Assembly: GCF_900143235.1 (NCBI RefSeq)
Contig: NZ_FRDF01000016.1
Coordinates: 33,833-97,832, forward strand
Direction of reading: 5' to 3'
Length of the DNA: 64,000 bases
Source: Erythrobacter sanguineus
Lineage (GTDB): Bacteria; Pseudomonadota; Alphaproteobacteria; Sphingomonadales; Sphingomonadaceae
Of the stretch, positions 45,015-53,868 are shown piece after piece. The notes beneath the pieces were generated by a model. That model searched no databases and was not told the origin of the DNA. It saw only the letters and a program-made list of their open reading frames with translations. Both the position numbers and the translations under genes were made by a program. Position 1 is the stretch's first letter. Each line of letters starts with the position of its first letter.

Positions 45015-45398
45015 ATGATTCATGTCCTTGCCTCGGTCGCACTCGCCTCCGCCGCACTTGCGCTGCAGGCTGCGCCATCTCCGGCGCCGCCCGTCCGCCT
45101 TGAAGATCTTACCGTTCAGGAATCCGCTGCGCTGCGGTGCTCGGTCGCCTTTGCCTATGTCAGCGACTGGCAGAAGGACGGCGATGCCCGCGGCGCGGCA
45201 TGGCCCGGGCTGGAAGCGCAAGGCGGGCGCGAATTCTTCGTGCGCACCATGGCGCAGCTGATGGACCGGCGCGGGCTTGACCGGCGCGGCGTGTTCGATC
45301 TGATCGCGCTGCAGACCGAGCGGCTGAAGGCCAGTCCTGACGATATTCCGGCCATGATGCCCGCCTGTCTGCTGATGAAGTCCGCCGCCGGGCTGTAA
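45015..45398 (+). CDS. Hypothetical secreted protein
   Basis: A 127-residue protein with a signal peptide (MIHVLASVALASAALALQAA). The mature part has two cysteines (near 41 and 117), perhaps forming a disulfide, and no recognised domain. It lies alone between a convergent-divergent pair and the GST gene. Coding potential is good. Confidence 0.65.
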   Translation: MIHVLASVALASAALALQAAPSPAPPVRLEDLTVQESAALRCSVAFAYVSDWQKDGDARGAAWPGLEAQGGREFFVRTMAQLMDRRGLDRRGVFDLIALQTERLKASPDDIPAMMPACLLMKSAAGL

Positions 45399-45474
45399 GC
45401 GCCGACATATCCCCCGCGGCGGCCCCATGCGGCGCTGGATTCCGCGCGCCAAGTGCGGCATTGAAGCAGGTGCA

Positions 45475-46143
45475 ATGTGGCTCCTCCATCAATTCCCGCT
45501 CTGCCCGTTCAGCCGCAAGGTCCGGCTGCTTCTGAGCGAAAAGAACATCCCCTTTGATCTGGTGCGCGAGGACCCGTGGGCGCCGTCGGACATGTTTTTC
45601 AACCTCAATCCGGCCGGTTGCACCCCGGTGATCGTCAATCGTGAAAAGCATATCACCTTGCCTGACAGCCGGGCGATTGCCGAATATTTCGAAGAGACGG
45701 TCGATCGCAACCCGATGATCAATGGCACCGCCACCCAGCGCGCCGAGATCCGCCGGCTGGTCGCGCTGTTTGACGAGAATTTCTACGCCGATGTCACCGC
45801 GCCGCTATTGTCCGAACGCATGCGCAAGCGCATCCTTCGCCAGCCGCCCGATAGCGGCGTGCTGCGCAATGCCATGAAGCTGGCCCATGGCCATCTCGAT
45901 TATCTCGACTGGCTGATCGACAACCGCCCGTGGGTGGCGGGATCGACCATGAGCCTTGCCGATCTGGCGGCAGCAGCGCAGATTTCGGTCGCGGATTATC
46001 TCGGCGGGATCGACTGGAGTGGCCATGAACAGGCGCGCGGCTGGTATGCCGTGTTCAAGAGCCGCCCGAGCTTCCGCCCGCTGCTGACCGAGCGGATGGA
46101 CGTGATCAAACCGCCAGCGCATTATGCGCTGGTGGATGGTTAG
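45475..46143 (+). CDS. Glutathione S-transferase family protein
   Basis: A 222-residue GST: thioredoxin-like N-terminal domain with CPFSRKVRLLLSEK near residue 10, the cis-Pro region (NPAGCTPVIV) near 50, SRAIAEYFEE near 66, and an all-helical C-terminal domain (WLIDNRPWVAGSTMSLADLAAAAQISVADYLG). ATG 45475 begins directly at the first beta strand; the frame is open 16 codons earlier but out of family. Substrate unknown. Confidence 0.9.
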   Translation: MWLLHQFPLCPFSRKVRLLLSEKNIPFDLVREDPWAPSDMFFNLNPAGCTPVIVNREKHITLPDSRAIAEYFEETVDRNPMINGTATQRAEIRRLVALFDENFYADVTAPLLSERMRKRILRQPPDSGVLRNAMKLAHGHLDYLDWLIDNRPWVAGSTMSLADLAAAAQISVADYLGGIDWSGHEQARGWYAVFKSRPSFRPLLTERMDVIKPPAHYALVDG

Positions 46144-46234
46144 AGGTATTTGTTTTCGGCACGCCCTCTGGCGTGCGAAATCCTCGCTCCCTTCGGTCGC
46201 TGCGGGCGGGCGCTCAAACTCCTTGGCGGCCTTG

Positions 46235-46255
46235 CGGATTGTCTGAGACAATCCG
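46235..46255. terminator. 9-bp hairpin before msrB
   Basis: CGGATTGTC-TGA-GACAATCCG is a perfect short hairpin about 28 bases before the msrB start. A second inverted repeat (GGCACGCC-ctct-GGCGTGC) lies closer to the GST stop. Either could end the GST transcript or shape the msrB leader; no T-tract follows. Confidence 0.35.
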
Positions 46256-46283
46256 ATATCAGCGCCCACAGGAGAGGTGACCT

Positions 46284-46691
46284 ATGACTGACGATCCCCG
46301 CAGCGTGACCGACGCCGAATGGCGCGAGAAACTCGACCCGATGCAGTATCACGTGCTGCGCGAGGCGGGGACGGAACGCGCTTTCACCGGCGAATATGAC
46401 AAGTTCTATGACGAAGGCGAATACCATTGCGCCGCCTGCGGCACGCAGCTGTTCTATTCAACCGCGAAATACAATTCCGGCTGCGGCTGGCCCGCCTTCA
46501 CCCGCCCCGCCGATGACGAGGTGATCGAGGAGCACCGCGACACCGCTTACGGAATGATCCGCACCGAAGTGCGCTGCGGCACATGTGGCGGGCATCTGGG
46601 CCATGTGTTTCCCGATGGCCCGCCCGAACAGGGGGGCTTGCGCTACTGCATCAACTCCGCCGCGCTGATTTTTACCCCGGCCGAAGACTGA
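46284..46691 (+). CDS. msrB: Peptide-methionine (R)-S-oxide reductase MsrB
   Basis: A 135-residue MsrB that repairs methionine-R-sulfoxide. Structural zinc cysteines are in CAACGT and CGTCGG; the catalytic Cys is in RYCINSAAL near residue 125; CGWPAF is also intact. An AGGAGAGG ribosome site precedes the ATG. The partner specificity enzyme msrA is 14 kb away on the other strand. Confidence 0.96.
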   Translation: MTDDPRSVTDAEWREKLDPMQYHVLREAGTERAFTGEYDKFYDEGEYHCAACGTQLFYSTAKYNSGCGWPAFTRPADDEVIEEHRDTAYGMIRTEVRCGTCGGHLGHVFPDGPPEQGGLRYCINSAALIFTPAED

Positions 46692-46810
46692 TCCGCACCG
46701 CTGAGCCGGGGACGACCGCCTCCCGGCCATTCACCCCCGGTTACAACTCGCCTATGCAAGGCGGCGCTGCGCCCTGTCGTGACGGGCGCTAACGGATAAA
46801 TCATCAGACC

Positions 46811-48994
46811 ATGTCCAGAAGGGGTGACCGGTTGCAGAAAAAGGGCGCGCGCGGCACCCGCCGGGCGGCGGCGCAGCGGAGCGAAACGCCCGCAGCCCGA
46901 AGCAAGGCGGGCAGCGCCGGGGGCAAGCCGCCCTCGCGCCTGCGGCTCTGGCTGAAACGCGGTGCGCTGTGGGGCGGCGGGCTGGCGCTGCTGGGGGTTG
47001 TCATGCTCGGCATTGCGGTCGCCATGGCCGCGCGCTCGATCCCCGGCTATTCCGCGCTCAAGGCCAACCAGCCCGGCCAGACCATCATCGTGCGCGCGCG
47101 CGACGGGCGCGAGATTGTCGAGCTTGGCCCCAGTTTCGGCGAATGGCTCGATCACGACGAGATCCCCAGCACCATGACGAACGCGATGATCGCGGTCGAG
47201 GACAAGCGGTTCCATTCGCATTTCGGGATTGATCCGGTGCGCCTGACAGGCGCGCTGGTCGAAGGTGTCACCGGGTCGCGTGCGCGGCTGGGCGGCACAT
47301 CGACCATCACCCAGCAGCTTGCCCGCAACCTGTTCCTCAATTCCAACCGCACCTTTGACCGCAAGGCGCGCGAGGCGGTGCTGGCGCTGGCGCTCGAATG
47401 GAAGTTCTCCAAGGAGGAGATCCTCGAGCTTTATCTTAACAAGGTCTATTTCGGCGGCGGCGCCTACGGCATTGATTCTGCGTCGCGCAAGTTCTTCAGC
47501 CACCCCGCGACAGAACTCAGCGTGGGCGAGGCGGCGATCATCGCCGGGCTGGTCAAGGCGCCGAGCCGCTATTCCCCCACCGCCGATGTGCAGGCCGCGG
47601 TCGACCGCGCGCAGGTGGTGCTGCGGCTGATGCGCGAACAGGGCTACATCTCGTCCGATCAGGCGATGGTCGATGTGACTGCGGTGCAATTGAAGCAGGC
47701 GGCAGGGCAGAATTCGGTGCGCTATTTCACCGATTGGGTGCTGCCGCAGCTCGACATCATCCTACCCGAAACCTTTGAACCTATCGAGGTCTGGACCACG
47801 CTCGACATCGGGATGCAGCGCGCGGCGACGACTGCGATCGAAGCCAACACGCCGCGCGGAGCGCAGGGCGCGCTGGTCAGCCTTGACCGGGATGGTGCGA
47901 TCCTCGCGCTGGTGGGCGGCACGGATTACGTCGCCACCAATTTCAACCGCGCCACCGCTGCGATGCGCCAGCCGGGGTCATCGTGGAAGCTGTTCGTCTA
48001 TCTCGCCGCGCTGGAGGCGGGTTACACGCCCGAGGACATGGTGGTCGATACCCCGGTGACGATCGACGGTTGGAGCCCGCGCAATTCCAACGGGCGCAAT
48101 GTTGGCGAAACCGATGTGCGCACCGCCTTCGCCTTTTCGATCAACACCGTCGCAGCCCAGCTTGGCAATGAAGTCGGGTTCGGCACGGTCGCCTCGATGG
48201 CGCGGCGGTTCGGGATTACCTCCGAAATTGCAACCTTCCCTTCGATGGTGCTGGGCTCCTCGGAAGTGCGCCTGATCGAGATGACCCGCGCCTTTGCCGC
48301 GATCTCGGCCAAGGGGGTGGGGATCGAACCCTATGGCATCGCCAAGGTGACCACTGCCGATGGCGAATTGCTCTACCAGCACGAGGAACGGCGCGACCGT
48401 GCGCTGGTGCCCGATTATGTCGTCGCGGGCATGACCGATCTTCTTCAGGCGGCGGTGCAGACCGGCACAGGCCGCGCCGCGCAGATCGGGCGACCGGTGG
48501 CGGGCAAGACCGGCACCACCTCGTCAAACAAGGATGGCTGGTTTGTCGGCTTTTCCTCGGGCGTGACCACCGGCGTGTGGATGGGCCGCGACGATGCCCG
48601 TGCGGTGCCCGGATTGCAGGGCGGGCGCGCTCCGGCACAGGCCTTTGCCGCCTTCATGCGCTATGCGGTCAAGGATCGCCCGATCGAGGAATTCGATATC
48701 ACGGTCGAGCTGCCAGAATGGCAGTTGGAGCCGGATCAAGAGGCGATGTTCGGCGAGCCGGATGATTACTACTTCATCGACGAGCAGGGCAATCTGGTCG
48801 AACCCGGGCGGCGCGAGCAGATCCCGAGCCCCTTCGGCATCGAGGGCGAACGCGCGCGCGATGCGCCGGCTGCGGCGAGCGAGGACTTCCTTGAACAGGC
48901 GACTGGCGGCGCCTTGCCACAGGACCGGCGCGAGCCGCGTCGCCCGCAAGCGCCGCCACCAGCAGCGGTGCTGCCGCCACAACCGAACGATTAG
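46811..48994 (+). CDS. Class A penicillin-binding protein (transglycosylase/transpeptidase)
   Basis: A 727-residue bifunctional cell-wall synthase. After a basic cytoplasmic tail and one membrane helix (about residues 52-75) comes the GT51 domain (EDKRFHSHFGIDPVR near 130, catalytic Glu; TITQQLARNLFLN near 163), then the transpeptidase with SSWK near 393, a SxN-type motif in FSINTVAAQLG near 440 and KTGTTSSNKD near 566. The C-terminus is Pro/Gln/Arg-rich. PBP1a-like, but without the inserted OB domain in obvious form. Confidence 0.93.
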   Translation: MSRRGDRLQKKGARGTRRAAAQRSETPAARSKAGSAGGKPPSRLRLWLKRGALWGGGLALLGVVMLGIAVAMAARSIPGYSALKANQPGQTIIVRARDGREIVELGPSFGEWLDHDEIPSTMTNAMIAVEDKRFHSHFGIDPVRLTGALVEGVTGSRARLGGTSTITQQLARNLFLNSNRTFDRKAREAVLALALEWKFSKEEILELYLNKVYFGGGAYGIDSASRKFFSHPATELSVGEAAIIAGLVKAPSRYSPTADVQAAVDRAQVVLRLMREQGYISSDQAMVDVTAVQLKQAAGQNSVRYFTDWVLPQLDIILPETFEPIEVWTTLDIGMQRAATTAIEANTPRGAQGALVSLDRDGAILALVGGTDYVATNFNRATAAMRQPGSSWKLFVYLAALEAGYTPEDMVVDTPVTIDGWSPRNSNGRNVGETDVRTAFAFSINTVAAQLGNEVGFGTVASMARRFGITSEIATFPSMVLGSSEVRLIEMTRAFAAISAKGVGIEPYGIAKVTTADGELLYQHEERRDRALVPDYVVAGMTDLLQAAVQTGTGRAAQIGRPVAGKTGTTSSNKDGWFVGFSSGVTTGVWMGRDDARAVPGLQGGRAPAQAFAAFMRYAVKDRPIEEFDITVELPEWQLEPDQEAMFGEPDDYYFIDEQGNLVEPGRREQIPSPFGIEGERARDAPAAASEDFLEQATGGALPQDRREPRRPQAPPPAAVLPPQPND

Positions 48995-49008
48995 GCGGGC
49001 AGCAAGAA

Positions 49009-49035
49009 GGGCGCCGGAATCTGCTCCCGGCGCCC
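49009..49035. terminator. Bidirectional hairpin between PBP and degP-like genes
   Basis: GGGCGCCGG (49009-49017) pairs with CCGGCGCCC (49027-49035) around a 9-base loop, between two convergent stop codons. The stem is perfect. No strong T-tract is present. Confidence 0.55.
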
Positions 49036-49057
49036 CCTGCCTTGCCTGCGCCCGCGA

Positions 49058-50575
49058 TCAGCGCAGACGGATCGGGAAGAATGCCGGTGGCTGGGTACGG
49101 CGCTGGATGCGCAGCAGCAGGGCCTCGCGGCCTTCGCTGGTGGCGACATTGACCTGCGCCAGCAGATCCTCGACCGATTCGACCGGCTGGTAATTGGCCG
49201 ACAGGATGATGTCGCCGCGGCGCAGGCCCTTGCGTGCCGCGTCCGAATTGGGATCGACCGTACCGATCACCACACCCTTGATGTCGACCGGAACGCCCAG
49301 CGAGCGGGCGATCTGCGGGGTCATGCCGAGCACCTGCAGGCCCAGCTTCTCCTCGATTGTGCCGTCCGAAGTGCCGGGTGCCATCGGCTCTTCCGCTTCG
49401 GGATCGAACGTCTGGGCCTGTTGCTGGAGTTCCGCTTCGCTCGGACGCTTGCCGAGCGTGACGTTGACCGCCACGCGCTTGCCGTCGCGCAGCAGCTCGA
49501 CCGGCACCTGCGCGCCCGGCTGGAGATTGGCGACGAGGAAGCTGACGGTCTGGTCTGCGCTCACGTCCTTGCCGTTGACCTTGGTGATGATGTCGCCCGC
49601 CTTGATCCCGGCGCGGCCGGCAGGACTGGTTTCCTCGACCGTCTGGACCAGTTCTCCCCGGCGCTTTGGCAAGCCGAGCGAGGCGGCGAAATCCTCATCA
49701 ATCGGTTGCAGGCGCACACCGAGATAACCGCGCTCGATCTCGCGACCTGCCCGAAGTTGCTCGACGATCGGTGCGGCGATCTCGGCAGGAATCGCAAAGC
49801 CGATGCCCACACTCCCGCCAGAAGGCGAGAAGATCGCGTTGTTGATGCCGATCACATTGCCGCGCATGTCGAACAGCGGGCCGCCCGAATTGCCGCGGTT
49901 GATGCTGGCATCGGTCTGGATGTAGCGGTCATAGGCGCCGCCCTGCCCGGTGTTGCGATAGACCGCCGAAACGATCCCGCTGGTGACGGTGCCGCCAAGG
50001 CCGAAGGGATTGCCGATTGCCACCACCCAATCGCCCACGCGTGCCGCGCTCGAATCGCCGAAGGTGACAAAGGGGAAGGTCTTGCTGGCCTTGATCTTGA
50101 GCACCGCGAGGTCGGATGCAGCATCAGCGCCGATCAGTTCGGCTTCGTATTCGGTGCCGTCGGGCAGGGTGACAGCGATCGATTCCAGCTTGGCGCGGCT
50201 GTCGGGCGAGACCACGTGGTTGTTGGTCACCACAAAGCCATCGGCCGAGATGATAAAGCCCGAGCCCAGCGATTGGGCCTCACGGGTCTGCGGCTGGCCG
50301 CCGCCGCGCCGGTTGAACAGTTCAGCGAAGGGGGTGCCCGCAAAGGGGTTGTTGCTGACCTCGATCCGCTGGCGGGTCGAGATGTTGACCACCGCCGGCT
50401 GAAGCTGCGCGGTGAGATCGGCAAAGCTCGCCGGCGCGCCTGCAATCGGCACGACGCGGTCCATCAGCGCCTCATCATTCTGCGCCACCTGCGCGCCCAG
50501 CGGCGTGCCGGTGATCAGCGAAACCGCCGCGCCGCCAACCAGCAGCGCGCTCGAGAGTCCATACACATAGCGCAC
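49058..50575 (-). CDS. Do family serine endopeptidase (DegP/HtrA-like)
   Basis: A periplasmic protease/chaperone of about 505 residues. The triad is visible as His in VTNNHVVS, Asp in AASDLAVLK and Ser in GNSGGPLF; two PDZ domains follow (GYLGVRLQPIDEDFA...; LGLQVLGMTPQIARSLG...). A signal peptide begins directly (YVYGLSSALLVGGAAVSLITG). The start is uncertain: GTG 50575 has AGAGG ten bases upstream and fits the family; GTG 50584 and ATG 50641 are also open. It is downstream of hflK-hflC, as in many alphaproteobacteria. Confidence 0.93.
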   Translation of the reverse strand: MRYVYGLSSALLVGGAAVSLITGTPLGAQVAQNDEALMDRVVPIAGAPASFADLTAQLQPAVVNISTRQRIEVSNNPFAGTPFAELFNRRGGGQPQTREAQSLGSGFIISADGFVVTNNHVVSPDSRAKLESIAVTLPDGTEYEAELIGADAASDLAVLKIKASKTFPFVTFGDSSAARVGDWVVAIGNPFGLGGTVTSGIVSAVYRNTGQGGAYDRYIQTDASINRGNSGGPLFDMRGNVIGINNAIFSPSGGSVGIGFAIPAEIAAPIVEQLRAGREIERGYLGVRLQPIDEDFAASLGLPKRRGELVQTVEETSPAGRAGIKAGDIITKVNGKDVSADQTVSFLVANLQPGAQVPVELLRDGKRVAVNVTLGKRPSEAELQQQAQTFDPEAEEPMAPGTSDGTIEEKLGLQVLGMTPQIARSLGVPVDIKGVVIGTVDPNSDAARKGLRRGDIILSANYQPVESVEDLLAQVNVATSEGREALLLRIQRRTQPPAFFPIRLR

Positions 50576-50773
50576 TTTGTTCACGTCCTCTTGATCCTTA
50601 TCCTGTGGTGGAATGCGCGGGATGGCCGCGGCGTTCCTCAAACCTTGTCACTGCTGCCGCGCATGACGGCCCGCAGCCTTGCTGGATGCACCCCAGATTG
50701 AGCGTCCCGGCCATGAACGCCAATTGAACGCGCTGCACGTTCACCCGACGTCATGGGACGCTCGTCGAACGGC

Positions 50774-51628
50774 TCAGCGCTTGCCCCGGAACTGCCGGAA
50801 ATATTCGCTGTCTTCCGAAAGGACCATGGCCGAATTGCCTTCACCGCTGAGGAAGGTCTGGCGATAGCTCTGCATGGCGCGGTAGAAATCGTAGAATTCC
50901 GGATCCTTGCCATAGGCATCGGCATAGATGCGCGCTGCCCTGGCCTGTGCCTCGGCCTGGGTGATCTGGGCATCGCGCTGGCCAGCCGCACGAATGGTTG
51001 CCGCCTCTTCCTGGCGGTCGGTTTCCATGCGGGTGAAAGCCGCATCGAGCGGGCGGCCTTCGGGCAGGTCGGCCGCCTTGATCCGCACATCCAGCACCTG
51101 CGCGCCATATTCGCGCGCCTGCGCATCAAGCGTGCGGGTGATGTTGGCCATTGCCGTGCCACGCTCGGCATTGATCAGCGAGGCGAAGGGGCGGCGCCCA
51201 AGCTCCTGCCGCAGCACCGAGGTGAGGATCGGCACGAGCTGGGATTCGAGCTGCATTTCGGTTCCGGCGCGTTCCACCATCCGCACCGGATCGATGATCC
51301 GGTAACGGGCATAGGCATCGACCTGCAGGCGCTGCTGATCGTTGGAAAGCACCTGCTGCCGGGTCATGTCGAGATCGAGCACCCGCCGATCGACCATCTG
51401 CACCTGTTCGACGAACGGGATGCGGAACTGCACCCCGGCACCGGTCTGGCCGTAAGGCACTTCGGGCTTGAACTTGTTGAACACCCGGTCAGGCTGTCCG
51501 GTGCGGATCACCACCGCCTGATGGGTTTCCGGCACGATAACCATGCTGCCAAGCAGCGCGATGATCAGTGCAATGCCTGCGAAGATCGGAATTCGATAAT
51601 TCTTCAAGAGATTTTCCATCGCGTTCAT
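50774..51628 (-). CDS. hflC: Protease modulator HflC
   Basis: A 284-residue SPFH/prohibitin-family protein: N-terminal membrane anchor (residues 11-32), SPFH domain with TGQPDRVFNKFKPEVPYG, and a helical C-terminus rich in Ala/Gln. With HflK it forms a large ring around FtsH and limits its proteolysis. The start overlaps the hflK stop (ATGA); a second ATG three codons in is equally possible. Confidence 0.94.
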   Translation of the reverse strand: MNAMENLLKNYRIPIFAGIALIIALLGSMVIVPETHQAVVIRTGQPDRVFNKFKPEVPYGQTGAGVQFRIPFVEQVQMVDRRVLDLDMTRQQVLSNDQQRLQVDAYARYRIIDPVRMVERAGTEMQLESQLVPILTSVLRQELGRRPFASLINAERGTAMANITRTLDAQAREYGAQVLDVRIKAADLPEGRPLDAAFTRMETDRQEEAATIRAAGQRDAQITQAEAQARAARIYADAYGKDPEFYDFYRAMQSYRQTFLSGEGNSAMVLSEDSEYFRQFRGKR

Positions 51629-52731
51629 TCTCCTCGCGGCGCGGCGGGCTTGGCCGCGCTCTGCGACCTGCGCTGCAATTCGGGCAGCGGCAGGTAAGGG
51701 GTCACACCGTCGGCTTCGACGATGGTCTTGTCGGTCTTCGACAGCACCGCTTCCATGGTCTCGTAATAGAGACGACGGCGGGTCACTTCGGGGGCGAGGC
51801 GATATTCTTCGTAGATATTGTTGAATTCGCTCGCATCGCCCTGTGCCCGTGCCAGCACCTGCTGTGCGATCGCCTGCGCGCGGTTTACCGCGGCATCGGC
51901 ATCCTGCTGCGCCGAGGACACATCCTTGAACGCTTCTTCAACGCGGCTGGGCGGATCGGTCTTGTTGATTTCGACCCCCTGCACGATGATCCCTGACCGA
52001 TAGGCATCGAGCCGGGCCTGCATCCGTTCGCGCACGGTCTGTTCGATCTCGGCGCGGCCTTCACCGGTCAGCACGGTGTCCAGACGCTTGCGGGCGACAG
52101 CGGCACGCATCGCCGCCTCGCCGATTTCAAGCAAGGCATTGCGCGGATCGGACAGCTGATACTGGTACAGCGTCAGGTCTGAGATGTTCCAGCGAATGAC
52201 ATAGGACAGATCGACAAGGTTCTGGTCCCCGGTCAGGATCAGTTTTTCGGTGCTGCTGCCGGGGATTTCCTCGGACCGGATTTTTGTGACATTTTCTTTC
52301 TGGACCAGGTTGATCGGCCAGGGCGCAGTGAAATTCGTGCCGGGATCGAGCGTGTCGGAATATTTGCCGCCAAGCCAGGTGACCACCGCCTGTTCGCCCG
52401 GCTGGACGAAATGCACGCTGGAGAGCGCAATCCACAAGGCCGCGACCGCGCCGATGATGATGGGCAGCCAGCTCTTGCCGCCCGGGCGTTCGGGCAGGCG
52501 GAACGTCGGCCCGCCGGGGCCGCCACCGGCGCGGCGCGGGCCTTCGGGGCCGCGGTTCTTGAAAATGTCCTCGATGCTGGCCGAGCGGCGTTTGCCGGGC
52601 TCGCCCCCGCCGGGCAGCCATGGGTTGCGCGGCCCATCGCCGCCACCCGCGCCGCGATCGGCGTCCGGGCCGTCTTCGGCAGGGCCATCGCCCTTGCCGC
52701 TCCCGCCCCAGGGGTTTTTCTTGCCAGCCAT
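51625..52731 (-). CDS. hflK: FtsH protease activity modulator HflK
   Basis: A 368-residue partner of HflC. It begins with the Gly/Pro-rich tail MAGKKNPWGGSGKGDG typical of HflK, then a membrane helix (about residues 80-98, LPIIIGAVAALWIALSSV), SPFH domain (LGGKYSDTLDPGTNFTAPWPI) and helical C-terminus. ATG 52731 starts exactly at the family sequence; two in-frame ATGs 19 and 28 codons earlier lack ribosome sites. The hflK-hflC-degP order groups membrane quality-control genes. Confidence 0.93.
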   Translation of the reverse strand: MAGKKNPWGGSGKGDGPAEDGPDADRGAGGGDGPRNPWLPGGGEPGKRRSASIEDIFKNRGPEGPRRAGGGPGGPTFRLPERPGGKSWLPIIIGAVAALWIALSSVHFVQPGEQAVVTWLGGKYSDTLDPGTNFTAPWPINLVQKENVTKIRSEEIPGSSTEKLILTGDQNLVDLSYVIRWNISDLTLYQYQLSDPRNALLEIGEAAMRAAVARKRLDTVLTGEGRAEIEQTVRERMQARLDAYRSGIIVQGVEINKTDPPSRVEEAFKDVSSAQQDADAAVNRAQAIAQQVLARAQGDASEFNNIYEEYRLAPEVTRRRLYYETMEAVLSKTDKTIVEADGVTPYLPLPELQRRSQSAAKPAAPRGE

Positions 52732-52863
52732 GGCAAGGCCGCGTGCGGCCACGCCAAGACGTTCTCTCCAACCGTCAGTTCTTTGCATAAAGTCGTTATA
52801 GGCATGCCTGCTCATGAAAAACAGGGGTTGGCTGCGTGAAATTGATGGTAGAGGCGCAAGCCC

Positions 52864-53865
52864 ATGAGCAAGCCACATCACCCGCCCCGCCAGCCGGATG
52901 CCGAAGAGGCGCTGATTCGCGCCGCCCTGACGCCGGAAATCAACCACCGCGTGCGCTCGGCCCGGATCATTTCCCGCCGTGCCGTGATCGTCGCCGAGGC
53001 AGGCGACCTGTCCGGATCTGCGCGCGCCGCACTAGAAGCCGATATCACCGCCGCGCTTACCCCGCTGGCGGAATTTGACGAAGTCCGCGTCGCGCTGACC
53101 GGTGAGCGTCGCCGCCGCCGGCTGATCGCGGTCGGATCGGGCAAGGGCGGGGTCGGCAAGTCGACGCTGACCACCAATCTTGCCGTCGCGCTTGCCCGGA
53201 TGGGCCGCAGCGTCGGGGTGATTGATGGCGATATCTACGGCCCCTCTCAGCCCAAGCTGCTGGCGACCGAAGGCCAGAAACCGATGGTCGAGGGCGACAA
53301 GCTGGTGCCGCTGGAAAGTCGCCACGGCGTGAAGGTGCTGTCGATGGGGCACATCGTCGCGCCGGGCAAGGCGCTGGCATGGCGCGGGCCGATGACCGGC
53401 AAGGCGCTGAGCCAGCTGGTCGATGCCGAATGGGGCGAGACCGATCTGCTGCTGGTCGATCTGCCGCCGGGGACGGGCGATGTGCAATTGTCGATGCTGT
53501 CCGCCCACCGCCCGGACGGGGCAATTCTGGTGTCGACCCCGCAGGATCTTGCGCTGATCGACGCCGCGCGCGCCGGGCAGTTGTTCGAACAGGGCGAGGT
53601 GCCGATCATCGGACTGGTCGAGAACATGGCGGGATATTGCTGTCCCGAATGCGGGCATATCAGCGATCCATTCGGTTCAGGCGGGGTCGAGAAATTCGCC
53701 GCCGCGCTGGAAATCCCCTTTCTTGGCCGGGTGCCGCTGACGCTGGAGACCCGCATCGCGGGCGACAAGGGTGAACCGCCCGCGGCCAGCGATGGCGATG
53801 CAGCCGCCCCCTTTGTCGCGATTGCTGCAAAGCTGGCGCGCTGGCTTGATACAGGAACGGTCTGA
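52864..53865 (+). CDS. Mrp/NBP35-type iron-sulfur cluster carrier ATPase
   Basis: A 333-residue P-loop ATPase. After an N-terminal MIP18-like segment (about residues 1-80), the deviant Walker A SGKGGVGKST lies near residue 94; GDIYGPSQPKL and LPPGTGDVQLS follow, and the cluster-binding CPEC motif is near 260 (GYCCPECGH). It loads Fe-S clusters onto target proteins. It ends where the Mo-hydroxylase gene starts. Confidence 0.94.
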   Translation: MSKPHHPPRQPDAEEALIRAALTPEINHRVRSARIISRRAVIVAEAGDLSGSARAALEADITAALTPLAEFDEVRVALTGERRRRRLIAVGSGKGGVGKSTLTTNLAVALARMGRSVGVIDGDIYGPSQPKLLATEGQKPMVEGDKLVPLESRHGVKVLSMGHIVAPGKALAWRGPMTGKALSQLVDAEWGETDLLLVDLPPGTGDVQLSMLSAHRPDGAILVSTPQDLALIDAARAGQLFEQGEVPIIGLVENMAGYCCPECGHISDPFGSGGVEKFAAALEIPFLGRVPLTLETRIAGDKGEPPAASDGDAAAPFVAIAAKLARWLDTGTV

Positions 53866-53868
53866 TTG